Positions 33,848-44,395 of a DNA stretch of 64,000 nucleotides are shown in pieces. The notes beneath the pieces are model-generated. The model saw only the letters and a program-made list of their open reading frames with translations. It searched no databases and was not told where the DNA came from. Each line of letters begins with the position of its first letter. Within the stretch, counting starts at the first letter, position 1. A program made the translations under genes and the position numbers. The stretch spans positions 23,473,351-23,537,350 of the forward strand of contig NC_065544.1 of the NCBI RefSeq assembly GCF_932294415.1, given 5' to 3'. Source of the stretch: Quercus robur (taxonomy: Eukaryota; Streptophyta; Magnoliopsida; Fagales; Fagaceae).

Positions 33848-34293
33848 AAACAAAATAACCAATTCATAATTATTAACAATATTCAAAGAAGTAAGCAAGG
33901 TTCCAAGATGATTCATCTTTATCAATTAATATTTGGGTTCGAATGAATTCCAAATCTCTTTCTTGACCACAATAAACTTTACCATTTAAGATAATTAGAA
34001 CCCACACAACATTAAGTGTTTTTCTTAAAAAAAAAAAAAAAAAACTATTCTGTTCAAACTATGGGAACCACTAATTGAATTGCCATGAGAAAAAAATAAA
34101 AGTGGAACAAATAATAAAAGAAAATGCTAAAGCTACTAAAAAATTTACATCAAAAGGTTTACAAACTAATGAGGTAAAAATGTGATTAGCGCTACTTAAA
34201 CAATATAATAAATATTTGAATTAATATTTTGTGATTAGTGACATGCTTGTTTATATGTGTGTGTGCGTGTGTGTGTGGTGGAAATGCATTTTT
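33848..34293. other. Intergenic DNA with (GT)n
   Basis: AT-rich, with a (TG)n microsatellite at about 34255-34277. No gene is seen. Confidence 0.5.
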
Positions 34294-35549
34294 GGTTCCA
34301 ACATTTTTTATATACCGAATACGGTCCCTAAAATAAAAAAAAAAGCATTTTCATTTTAGTCCCTGCCATCATCCTAGTAACGAAAATTGCCTATGTGGTA
34401 GATAGAGTGCACTGTTAGCATGTTAGATTCAGATGTGGCTAATAAAATAATAATAAAAAAATTCCTGGTTAGCATCCACATCACATTTGACCTTAAAAAA
34501 AAAAATTATCAGTTTAAAAAAAAGAAAAGGAACATAATTATAAACAAAAAATAATTTTAACTCCCAATCCTTCTTTGTATGTGTGTGTGTGTGTGTTTGT
34601 TTCTTTTTCTTTCTTTCTTCTTCCAAATCTTGCCACCTCCCCTTCTTTCTTCTTCTGATCTCTCATCTCAATTTCTCTCTCTCATTCCAAACTCTTTATT
34701 TCTTAGATCAGTGTCTCTCTTCTTACATATCAGTGGTTCCTTCTCTCTCTCTCTCTTGCTGGGTCTTTCTCTCTTAGATTGGTGGCTCCATGGCTAATTA
34801 TTGGTCTCTCTCTCTCTCTCTCCACTGAAACTCTCAGTTTGACCTTCTCTTTATCTCTGATTGCCCTTGTAAAACAAATATTGGTGGTGGTGGTTGGTGG
34901 TTGTGAAGCGGTGGTCGATTGAGTCTAGTGGTGGGTTGTGAGTGGGTCGTGGGGTGAGTTGGTGTGTTTTGGTGTTTTGGTTAAGATGTTTTGGTGATTG
35001 TTGAGGTTTGGTCTCAATTTTGGTCTTAGTTTGAAGATTTCTATATGTGTTTTTTCATGTTTGGTTGCTAAGAAAATGCAAGAAAAGACACAAAAATATA
35101 GATTTTTTAATTTTCTAGGCAACCAATTATTTGAGGAAGAGCATGAACAATTTTGGGGAAGTGAGAAAGAATATGAACAATTTTGGGGAAGAACATGAAT
35201 AACATGTTCTTCCAACTAAATAATGAAAAGAAAAAAATATATAATTAATATATTTTAGTTTTTATTATTTTATTATTTTTTTAAAATTAGAAGTTTAGAA
35301 TTTGATTTTATCTGATGTGGTTTTTATTTATTTATTTATTATTTTAAATTAAATACCAATATGGCATTTTTAAAATGTCAAATAAAATTTTTCACTAGTA
35401 TTTTATTGACCACGTTAGCGTTTAACATGCTAACGGTGAACTTTATCTGCCATTTAGACAATTTCTGTTAGTGAGATGACGGTAGGGACTAAAATGAGAA
35501 TGTTTTTTCGATTTTAGGGACCGCATCCAGTAAAAAAAATGTAGGGACC
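34294..35549. mobile_element. Long-inverted-repeat element (MULE-like), 1.26 kb
   Basis: The left end GGTTCCAACATTTTTTATATACCG... and the reverse of the right end (GGTCCCTACATTTTTTTTACTGG...) match for roughly 160 bp, including GGTCCCTAAAAT, CATTTTAGTCCCTRCC and GTTAGCATGTTA. The interior (34560-35220) is unlike the arms. It holds (GT)n, a CT-rich leader-like stretch and a GGTGGTGG-rich stretch, which might be captured host sequence. No clear target duplication was found. No transposase is present. Confidence 0.7.
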
Positions 35550-36438
35550 AATCATTGGATAAATAATTTGAAAATCCAACCGTTGGATTACATGTTCTCT
35601 ATATTTTTAACATGCATGCCAAAAATCTATATTGGATGTGAATGTTGGCAAATCCACCATTAGATTACATTATTTTTGTATATTATCCTTGCAAAATTTC
35701 AAGATTATTAAAGATCAGAAACATTGATCAATTCCCCTTGTCTGTAGTATGAAATATGACAAGAAATTACCCTACCACCATTATCCCTGGGAAGATAACT
35801 GTTTTCAAAGATCTGAATATTTTTTTTCCATCCCCAACCCTCCATTTAGCTCCCATGGAGATGACCCTCTCACTAGTAAATGTATCAGCAATTTCTCCTT
35901 AAAAAAATGTATCAGCAATTTTTTTCCCCTATATCATATTTTTTATTTTCTAAAATAGTCATTTTTATCCACCACAATCCCATTGTCATAATTCTACTTA
36001 TTTTGGCCCAAATCCTCAATTGCACCGCATCTTACTGCAAGAATGGTCGTGTCCTACCAGTGTCCCATTGTCATAATTCTACTTATTTTGGCCCAAATCC
36101 TCAATTGCACCGCATCCTACCAGTGTCCTTTCGTATTTATGGGCTCGGTGTAGTTGGATCAGATGGCTTAGACCACTCACTATGTATTGGGCCCAAAAAG
36201 TAAATTTTTTAGAAAAAAAAAACTAAAGATATTACAAATTTTACTACATAAAACTTATAAATTGATATGATAATAAATGTAATTAGTGCGTATCCACTAC
36301 CTCATAATCAAATCTTGGAATTGCATTTTTTTGATTAATAACACATCAGTTTGTAAGATCAATATAATAAAACTAATACCTGAAACACTGCTCAATTTTT
36401 TAATTCTATATTTCCTGTCTATTCAAACCCTGTGAACC
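35550..36438. repeat. Intergenic DNA with an 85-bp tandem duplication
   Basis: CCCATTGTCATAATTCTACT (and about 50 following bases) occurs at 35979 and again at 36064, period 85. The copies are nearly identical over about 70 bp. The small ORF across it is an artefact of this repeat. The rest is AT-rich with no gene. Confidence 0.7.
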
Positions 36439-36592
36439 ACCGCATACCCTTGGTGCGATGGTCACTCCACAAGTATAAGTGCTTGTGGGGTGTGGAGGGT
36501 AAGGGTTGAAGTTTAAATCTCTAGGAGGGAGCTTCACATACATTAGAGTAGAAATTCTATCTTGTAAAAAAAAAAAAAAAAAAAAAAAAAAC
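36439..36592 (+). mobile_element. tRNA-derived SINE, copy 1
   Basis: It begins CGCATACCCTTGGTGCGATGGTC, with a box-A-like TTGGTGCGATGGTCACTCC and a box-B-like AAGTTTAAATCTCT, then a poly-A (36567-36591). A copy over 85% alike by eye lies at 52518-52674. SINEs of this type are moved by LINE enzymes and transcribed by Pol III. Confidence 0.75.
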
Positions 36593-37831
36593 CCAATGAA
36601 CAAAAATCAGTAAACCACCAATCATATTCATAAAGTACCATATTCTCAAATCAAAAACAACTTGAACCATGAAAATTTTAAGGTCCATTCTATTCTCCAT
36701 TTACACATATCTTTAGCAACCGAAGAGAGAGAGTGAGAGAGTGAGAGAGAGTATTTGCCCAAAAAAAAAAAAAAAAAAAAACCAATAACCAAATGAGAAA
36801 TAGCCATCAAAATCAAAATCAAACCCAAACAACCACAAACATTCCCAAGAAAAATCATAACTGTTGACTCTGTAGTGTAGGTGGGCAAATCGTAAACAAA
36901 AGTTGTCTTGAGAATGTGGTTCATGTGTATTTGAAGTCCAAGACTTGTACTAAAAAAAAATTGCAAGTTTTGAAATCTCGATTCATGTCGATCAATCAAG
37001 ATTTTTGATACATGACACTTAACTTGATAGGTCGAGAATTGTGCTGCTGATAGATTCTAGATCCAGCCCAATCATTTATCTAAGCTTCTAGGTTAAAGTT
37101 GAAGACCATTCAAGATCTGGCGAACTAGTTGAAGTTGCTATATCCAATACATACACAAGCTACTAGAAGGAATCTTCAAGAGGGTTCTTGAAGTCGTGAC
37201 CACGTTCCAAAAGATCTATAGAAAGAAGAGCTCAAGAATTTGGAGTTCTATGGGGTCATATTAGTAAGTATTACATGACATAACATTAAATTTTAAGGGT
37301 TGAATCTATCGTAAAACTTTCACTCTATATTAATAAATTTGTTTTCCTGACTCGAGTTTTCTCTTCATCACCATATCACAATGTTCTTTATCTTTCATTG
37401 TTATTGTTTTGCGATATGGCGTGTGAATGACTAATAGAAACTGAATCTCCAAGCGTAATTGGTTAATTATTACTCTAAGACTTAAAATTGGTAATTTGGC
37501 ACAACCTGGGGTCTACATTTGCCCCAACAATAAACATGAGAACTTTGAATATTATTATTTGTTCTTAAAGAAAAGTCAATTTTGAATGAACATACCTTAC
37601 AAGTCACAAGGGCTATTACCGATATAACCTATGAAGAATCTAGAAGAGCAAACGAGGAATTGCTTCCATTTAGGCCAATCAAATTATATCATGGAAAACC
37701 TTGCCATGCTTTGATGCATCTAAAACATGAAAACCCATGTGAGAAATAGAGGAATAAGGTCGCAAGACTCAAACTATAGCCCTAAAAATCGAAAACAAAG
37801 CCATACAAATTAAAAAAAAAAAAAAAAAAAA
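36593..37831. other. Intergenic DNA with a probable copia LTR remnant
   Basis: 36990-37530 resembles the LTR-like block at 21489-22412 in layout (short leader features, AAATTTTAAGGGTTGAATC, GATATGGCGTGTGAATG, then GGTTAATTATTACTC). No coding potential or target duplication was found. A-runs at 36760-36780 and 37811-37830. Confidence 0.3.
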
Positions 37832-37978
37832 CCCTCATTCGGTCCAATTGTCAAACCTTTCCAACGTGGAAGGGAATGACTTGTCATTTTTTTTATTTTT
37901 ATTTTGCCGACTTTAGTGATTTATGACAAGTCATTCTCTTCGACGTTGGAAAGTTTTGACAATTGGACCGAATGAGGG
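37832..37978. repeat. 55-bp near-perfect hairpin
   Basis: The left arm 37832-37886 (CCCTCATTCGGTCCAATTGT...) and the right arm 37924-37978 pair with three mismatches in 55 bp around a 37-bp spacer. It is flanked by an A-run on the left and ATTT repeats on the right. It may be a tiny MITE, or a foldback that could yield a double-stranded RNA. No flanking duplication is clear. Confidence 0.85.
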
Positions 37979-38043
37979 ATTTATTTATTTATTTATTTTT
38001 TGGGTAGTATGCTTAATAGTTTTGGCTATTTGTGCCGACATAG

Positions 38044-38640
38044 TTAATTCTTACCTAAGTCTGGTGTGGAAGTTTTATCATGTCCAAATAATTCTTGATT
38101 ATAGGGATAATAAGGATTGTCATTATTAGCAATACGGGCTTCTGAGGATGCCTCGGATTCTTGTTCATCTTCCTTTTCTTTTGAGTTAGCATTTGCAGCT
38201 TTTTCTTCATCCTTCCAATGTTGTTTTAACAGTGCAATTATGGCAAATCTGTTGAGACCATCGAAGGCAAACTTCTTCTTTTTGGACTTAGCAAAAGACT
38301 TAGCAGGTGTGGCAGTAGATGTAGTTGCAAGTGTAGTAGGGTGAGGCATGACTGCCTGAATACGGGGGTAAGCCGAGGAATGTCTTCTTTCATTGATCAT
38401 TAAAGGTTTGTTGTTATTATTACCAAAACTTATTTTAACAATTTCATCAAGATACTATTGGATATAATCAAGATTAATTTCATCAGATGCAAATTTAGCA
38501 GGCTAAGTTTCTCCTTCCAACAACCATTCATTAGGAAGAGTAATATCTTTCCAATGAATCAATTTTGGAATTTGAACCCTAACATCTAGAGTGAAACATT
38601 GGATTAATAAAGTCTTGTCACTAGTATTTTTAAGTCTAGC
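38044..38640 (-). pseudogene. Possible endogenous caulimovirus-like fossil
   Basis: A 118-codon open segment (38044-38400) and the neighbouring minus-strand sequence to about 38640 resemble the end of a movement protein and its downstream linker from endogenous caulimoviruses. Clues are a stretch like FTLDVRVQIPKLIHW...LPNEW, and then a Lys/Glu-rich low-complexity region. The family assignment is from memory of such proteins and is uncertain. It is broken (a few breaks) and isolated: no reverse transcriptase lies beside it. Confidence 0.3.
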
Positions 38641-38666
38641 ATTTGGATTAAGATTAGTTTTCAACA

Positions 38667-38670
<4 letters not shown>

Positions 38671-38711
<41 letters not shown>
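38671..38711. repeat. (AAT)n microsatellite
   Basis: About 14 units of AAT, uninterrupted. Confidence 0.95.
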
Positions 38712-38713
<2 letters not shown>

Positions 38714-39978
38714 GTGTTGTGTCTACAATATTTTCATCACACTTTCTCAACAAATCTTTGGGGTTAAGTTGTTATTAGTTTTAATTTGAATTCATCATCG
38801 AAATTACTTTTTTACCTATCAGCAACAGTTAGTAACAACTTACCACTTAAAATTTTTTGTGCATATATTGTGGAAATAACATTTATCATGTTATAATATG
38901 TATTTTAAACTATTAAGAATGCACGAAACAACACACCGTTATGCTTATATATTTTTATGTGCATTTTTTTTTTTTTGCTTTTGTTTTTGATAGAGTTTTA
39001 AGCTATGACGTTTGTTTCTGATGATTATGTTATTTATCACCAGATTAAGACATTAGTTGATTTTTGGTGTAAGTGAAGATTAAATCTTAAATTCCTTATT
39101 CAATTTTCAGAAATTTTACTAGTTAAACAAACTGAAACACAGTACTTTGCAAACTTTGTGAGCAACATTCTCTGCTTGAATGTCAGAAAATGATAAAAAT
39201 AAACAATTCTTCTACGTCTACAAGTTTTGTGTCACAAATGCAGCTTTTTTCTCCACTATTCAATATCGACCCTATTAGAGTTGTAATAAAAAAGCATAAA
39301 AAAAATTATGTTCTTAAACTTTCTCTAAAAGATTTTATTTAAGGCTTCAAAAAAAAAAAAAAAAAAAAATCTGAAATGTTATACGTTCACTAAAATTTTT
39401 GTCAATTCATGTAATTTTGCATCATTCATGCCTTTCCTTGTACTTTTGATAGGGAAACAAAAAGGCATTTTTTTTTTTTAATCCTATAAGAATGAGCTCT
39501 CGAAATTGTCTCAACGTAATTAATCTTTTGTTTCCCATTAACTTTTTTAATGGTAATTCTTTCTGATTGGGAAATGGATTAAAAAAAGAAAAGTAAAAGA
39601 ATTTGATTCGAGTTTATCTGGCCTGGCTAGAACCAAAAAGTCCAGAAAAGCCTGCTCCATAAAATGATAAAATACAAAAGTAAAGTTACAAAGTCAAGCA
39701 AGCAACGCATAAACAATCAAAAAGAAAGGTCACACAGCTCAGCTAATCTCCAATATCCAATCTCTGTTCTCCATTATTCTCCAAATTCAAACATCACCCT
39801 TTAACGAAAGAAGCCGTCTTGAACCAAACCTGCTCCCAATTCCTACCTGCAATTCAATTCTTCTCTTTGTTCACTTCAACCACCACCTAACCTTGAACCT
39901 TTCTCTCTCTCTCTCTCTCTCTGATGGTTTTGCTTTGGTGTTTTCTTTGTCTGCATAACCAAATCCCTGTCTCTTGAA
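38712..39978. other. Promoter side of the ATL gene
   Basis: AT-rich up to about 39700. The presumed 5' UTR ends with a (CT)n run at 39901-39922 that precedes the ATG at 39979. I do not see an unambiguous TATA box. Confidence 0.4.
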
Positions 39979-41091
39979 ATGGGGTTTCTTCATAGAAAGC
40001 TGGGTAGTGACGATCCAGACTGTTCATGTTATGGTTATTATGTTTCAGGCAAATGTCCAGAAGATTGTCAAAATCCCTGTCCGATTTTCTGTCCACCCCC
40101 ACCAAGTCCTCCCCCCCCTTCAGAAAAAACCCATAATATCCCAACTTATGTGATCGCCATAGGCACGGTTTTCGCCGCTGCTTTTATTATCGTTTGTTTT
40201 TTGGCTATCTATTCACGCTACTATTTACGCCGGCGCAACTCAAGGAGGAGCACACAGTCACAAACTGAAGAGACCCGGGATGAGTTTTTTGATGAAGAAG
40301 AAGGACCTATCATTGACCATCCCATCTGGTACATACGCACCGTTGGTCTACAACCATCAGTTATAAGTTCAATCAGGGTTTGCAAGTATAAGAGAGGTGA
40401 TGGTCTTGTTGAAGGAACAGAGTGCTCTGTTTGCTTGGGTGAGTTTGAAGAAGATGAGAGTCTTAGACTGTTACCCAAGTGTAATCATGCTTTTCACATC
40501 CCTTGTATTGATACTTGGCTTCGATCACACACCAATTGCCCCATGTGCCGTGCGCCTATCATCAGAAGCACGTCCATGACGCCGGTGCCAGAGCCTGAGG
40601 TCGAGAATTTAGATGCAGGGGAAGAAGCCCAAGTGGAGATTTCACATAGTAGTAGTGAATCCGATCGGGACATTGAAGAAGAGGTTTGTGAGGTAAGGAT
40701 TGGTGTAGAGGAAGGTGGATCAGTGTCTGAGAATGGTGAGAAAAGATGTGGGAATTCAAATGTGGAAGTGAATGGCATACAACCATTGAGAAGATCAGTT
40801 TCCTTGGACTCTTTGTCAGCTTCAAGGATCAGTCTTGCTGTTGCTAATATTGTTCCAGTAGAGTCTGCTGGGAATTCAGAAACCCAATTGGTAAAATTGA
40901 ATGAAAACACAAGAATTGTTGGAAATAGAGGTGATGGGAATAGGACTTTGTTGAGATTATTGGGTAGTTCTTCAAAAGCGAGATTGCTGCCAAATAGGCC
41001 TATTTTCATGAAGAGATCTGTTTCCTGGAGTGGGAAATTCAAGTTAGGCAACTATAGCCAGAGCCGAAACTTGGTTTTGCGAAGCTTTTGA
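39979..41091 (+). CDS. ATL-family RING-H2 E3 ubiquitin ligase (370 aa)
   Basis: An intronless gene for a membrane-anchored E3 ligase. The N-terminus is Cys/Pro-rich ([14 protein letters not shown], residues 34-47). One transmembrane helix lies at about 56-78, followed by basic residues ([10 protein letters not shown]). The GLD-like motif VGLQPSVI is at 122-129. The RING-H2 domain has ligands C149, C152, C168, H170, H173, C176, C187 and C190, spacing C-X2-C-X15-C-X1-H-X2-H-X2-C-X10-C-X2-C, and the conserved Trp180 after the sixth ligand. All ligands are present, so E2 binding is expected. The C-terminal half is Ser/Glu-rich and low complexity, with [12 protein letters not shown] near the end. 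The layout is closest to the ATL51/52/54 group by recollection. ATL genes are usually intronless and often elicitor-responsive. Start choice: MGFLHRKL, the first ATG in frame after the CT-rich leader. Confidence 0.95.
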   Translation: MGFLHRKLGSDDPDCSCYGYYVSGKCPEDCQNPCPIFCPPPPSPPPPSEKTHNIPTYVIAIGTVFAAAFIIVCFLAIYSRYYLRRRNSRRSTQSQTEETRDEFFDEEEGPIIDHPIWYIRTVGLQPSVISSIRVCKYKRGDGLVEGTECSVCLGEFEEDESLRLLPKCNHAFHIPCIDTWLRSHTNCPMCRAPIIRSTSMTPVPEPEVENLDAGEEAQVEISHSSSESDRDIEEEVCEVRIGVEEGGSVSENGEKRCGNSNVEVNGIQPLRRSVSLDSLSASRISLAVANIVPVESAGNSETQLVKLNENTRIVGNRGDGNRTLLRLLGSSSKARLLPNRPIFMKRSVSWSGKFKLGNYSQSRNLVLRSF

Positions 41092-41869
41092 TCTTGCTCA
41101 TGTTGTCAAGTAAGTTTTCTGAAAAAATTGATGTGTCACAAGTTCTTGCTAAGCTGAGATGTTACAGAATTTTACTTTTATGTGTCTGATACTATGTAAT
41201 AAAGTCATAGTCATAAGGTCCCAAAGTGTATAGTGACAAGAGGAAATTGAGATTGATCCATAAGTGGGATTCATCTCAGATGTTCATTTCTGTATTTGTC
41301 AACTTTCAAGTTTTCAAAGGGAGCTCAACAGTTGTAACTTATTTTCAAACTGCTGCAATTACAATGCTATCTATATTCATTTAGAGGCCAAATAATCAAA
41401 TCCGACTACGTTATGCTCAATTTGATCATCCAATCTATATATTTTATTCTGTTACATTTCGTTTCAAAATTTGTTCACTTCTGGATTTTTTTTTCCCTTC
41501 TTTTGATTTCATATAATTAAGTTATTTTTCTTTAGCTCATCACATAGGATGCCACCTGTTTTGTTCATGGATTTTATTTGATGGATTATGACCAAACCAT
41601 GTGTTTACTTGAAATCCTAAACAGAAACACAACCAGATACGAACCATGTCTCATGAAACAAAGGTCACTAATTTAATCTCCCTTCTCCCTTTCCTTAGGG
41701 CCAAAAACTCTGTTTCTTTTTTGTTTTGCTAAATGGTAAGTTTTCATTAGGGGGAAGAGGCAAGAACATCTCTCAGCCTAGCTTATCTAACAGAGGGAAG
41801 GATAAATTATTAAAAAAAAAAGAAAGCTCAATAATAAAAAAATGTATGAATTATACTATCCACCTCCCT
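41092..41869. other. 3' flank of the ATL gene
   Basis: Presumed 3' UTR. The T-run-containing stretch near 41705-41820 (GGTAAGTTTTCATTAGGGGG) resembles the 3' end of a LINE in reverse; weak. No gene is seen. Confidence 0.4.
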
Positions 41870-43830
41870 TAAGGTTTGAGGAAGATTTCCTTGCCCTGAG
41901 GTGCTAATAATTTCTGTGAGAATAATCTATAGGATAAATCATACCATAGATTTGCTCAAGGGAAAACGGGCAATGCCTTAGTTTCCATCGCCATCTTCTT
42001 TGAGGAAGAGTTCATTCTTCGGCAATTTATTCATAATCTCATCACTCTCATCCTAAAAATAGAGAATGCAGCCACTAAAAGTCAATTCCAACAAATATCT
42101 CTTTGCAATGTTATTAACAATGCAAATTCCTAAATTCTTGCAAATTTGTTAAATCCTCTTCTTCCTAGATATCTAATTGGCATGTAAAATTTGTTCATGG
42201 AAGAAGAATCTGGGATAATAGTATCTTAGCCCAGTAAATCATTTCGTTCTGTGAGCTTGAAGCAAAGTAGACAAGGATTGATTGGCTTGAAGGTAGATAT
42301 GGAGAAAGCCTATGTTAGGCTTGAGTGGTCTTTCATTCTCCAACAGCTCAGGTGTTTTGGATTCTCAGAGCAATGGGTGTAATGGATAGAGCAATACATC
42401 TCAACGATGCTTTCTCTATCTTAATCATTGACAGTTACCATGATTCTTCAAACCTCAATGATGCCCAAGAAAAGGGGACCCTATGCCTCCTTTCTTATTA
42501 ATCCTTGTTGTAGAGGTTCTGTCAAGGGTGTAGTTACAAATTTTCAATGGACAGACTATTTGGGGCTAACCGAAAGTGGTAAAAGTGAGCAGAGCTTTCG
42601 CTAGCCATCTGTCAACTGCATTTATTTCTGTTCATTCTCAATGAAGAGCAACAAGCAGAAGCTCTAATATCATTTACACGGCCTGGTCAGGTAAAGCAGT
42701 CAATTTGTTCCTACTAAAGTCTCAGATCTTCAGCAGGAGCATTAGTATAGCTGAAAGAGCTCCTTTATCCTCAATCATGGGGTTTACAATTGAAGATGCT
42801 AAAAAAGCCAACTATCTAGGCTTGCCACTCAAAATTAGTGCCATTAAATCCAAAGCCTTTGAAGGTGCGGTGCAAAATTTCAATACAAATTACAAGGGTG
42901 AAAGCAAAAATGATTATCCTAGGCTGCTCAAGCCACGTTAATTAGATTTGTGGCATTTGCTATGCCATCCTATTTAATGTCCTTCTTTGTGTTACCCGAT
43001 GAGAGTCACCTCCTACTTGGACTTCATGTACAGAAGATTTTAGTCTGATCTTCAAAATTCTAAACCAATGCTTTTGTCTCAAAATTTAGGATGCCGAATG
43101 TAGCCCCAAATCTTACAGCGACCTTGCCTTAAGATGGATGGGAGATTAAAATGGGGCTTTAGTTGACAAATGCACATTCTGTGGGATCCCAACTGAAACA
43201 ACCATTCATATTTTCACGAAAGACCCTTTTTGTTCAACAATTATGGGCAACCTCTTTATGGTCTATCCATCCTAATCTCCATTTCTTCTACTTTCCAATG
43301 TGAGAAGTCATTATCAGCCAAACCTTTTCTTTAAACTTGGATTGCGGATGGGGCCAAAGAGTTTACTCTTTTTTTGGGGCAACGTTATACATTTGCTAGC
43401 AAGAATCAAAACAATTCATGAACGTAAGAAATCGTTTCAAATATTCAGAGGAAAAAAAAATCGTTTCCAAACAACACCATAAATCCAAAAGAACCTTAAT
43501 AATCAATCTCCAACGAAGTGAAGTCCCCTCCAACTAAATAAATGAAAAATACTTATGGTGTTACTGTAAAGGAGGGATACCGCTGCGCCAAAATGAGTAG
43601 GGAGTAATTTACGATGATGGGCCAAGCGTGAACAGTCAGGGGATGTAATTTGGGCAGAAGCTTTGGTTATTTGTTTGATGTGTTTGGCTAGTTTTAGAAT
43701 TAACTAACATCATTCTTGAAGGAGATGCTGCTAAGCTTTTAGAAGCTTTTAAATTCCCTACAAACTTTGAGATGGATATAGTCTGCATCTTTCAAAGACA
43801 AGTCTTAAATGGGAAATGTAATCGTTAGCT
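41870..43830 (+). mobile_element. Heavily decayed LINE
   Basis: A + strand ORF2 remnant. About 42281-42345 encodes LKVDMEKAYVRLEWSFILQQ (reverse transcriptase motif A, catalytic Asp). 42705-42941 encodes an RT-thumb-type segment with ANYLGLPLK. 43160-43290 looks like the zf-RVT region (CTFCGIPTETTIHIF). Around 43719 EGDAAKLLEAFKF marks RNase H. Many frame changes and stops; the element is much older than the LINE in the TNL intron. Ends are approximate. Confidence 0.65.
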
Positions 43831-43846
43831 GCTTTGGATTTCACAA

Positions 43847-44270
43847 CTATGGTTTCCCAGATGTTCTCCAATCCAAATGGCATAAACGTGTAGTAAAAAA
43901 TCCCCATAGGCATTCTGAAGGAAGTTTTCCAGGCATTATTGGTTGCATCTTGATTTGATTGTATCTCGAAAACCCATCCATGATAAAGAACATTTTATTG
44001 TTATTGTAGGCGTTCATGAGAGCATACATGTTGGATAAAGGAAAATCTCTGAAATCCACGCAGTAGCTGATCAAACTATTTTTCTTCAACATGAGAAAAA
44101 TATTGGTAAGCCAATTGGGATAATGGCAAGGTTTGACAAAGCTTGCACTAATAAGCTTTTCTACTTTTGCGTTAATATAAATTAATTTCTGATTTGAAGT
44201 TTTATCCAAGTAGTGTTACCTGCGGCACTCCTGAGTTTTGTCACAAGCTTGCCTTAATTTGTCAAACAAA
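43847..44270 (-). pseudogene. Ty3/gypsy reverse transcriptase fossil
   Basis: The minus-strand segment resembles the start of a gypsy reverse transcriptase: a VEKLI...F..P..YP.WL.N block, then VDFRDFPLSN and MDGFSRYNQIKM. Only part of the domain is present, no LTRs are attached, and it is broken. It abuts the decayed LINE on its left and the TNL gene on its right. Confidence 0.75.
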
Positions 44271-44395
44271 AAAATGGGTAATTATTGTTTGACACCCTGC
44301 GTGTATACTACTTCACACAAAATCCACATTTTTCAAGAATTTCTACACTTCACACATGATAAAAAAGAGTGTGGACGCTTTACATAAATTTAAGT

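Noticed and set aside
40494-41051. Antisense ORF of 185 codons over the ATL gene
   Set aside because: Antisense shadow of the RING-H2 gene; the + strand gene has all zinc ligands and explains the open reading.
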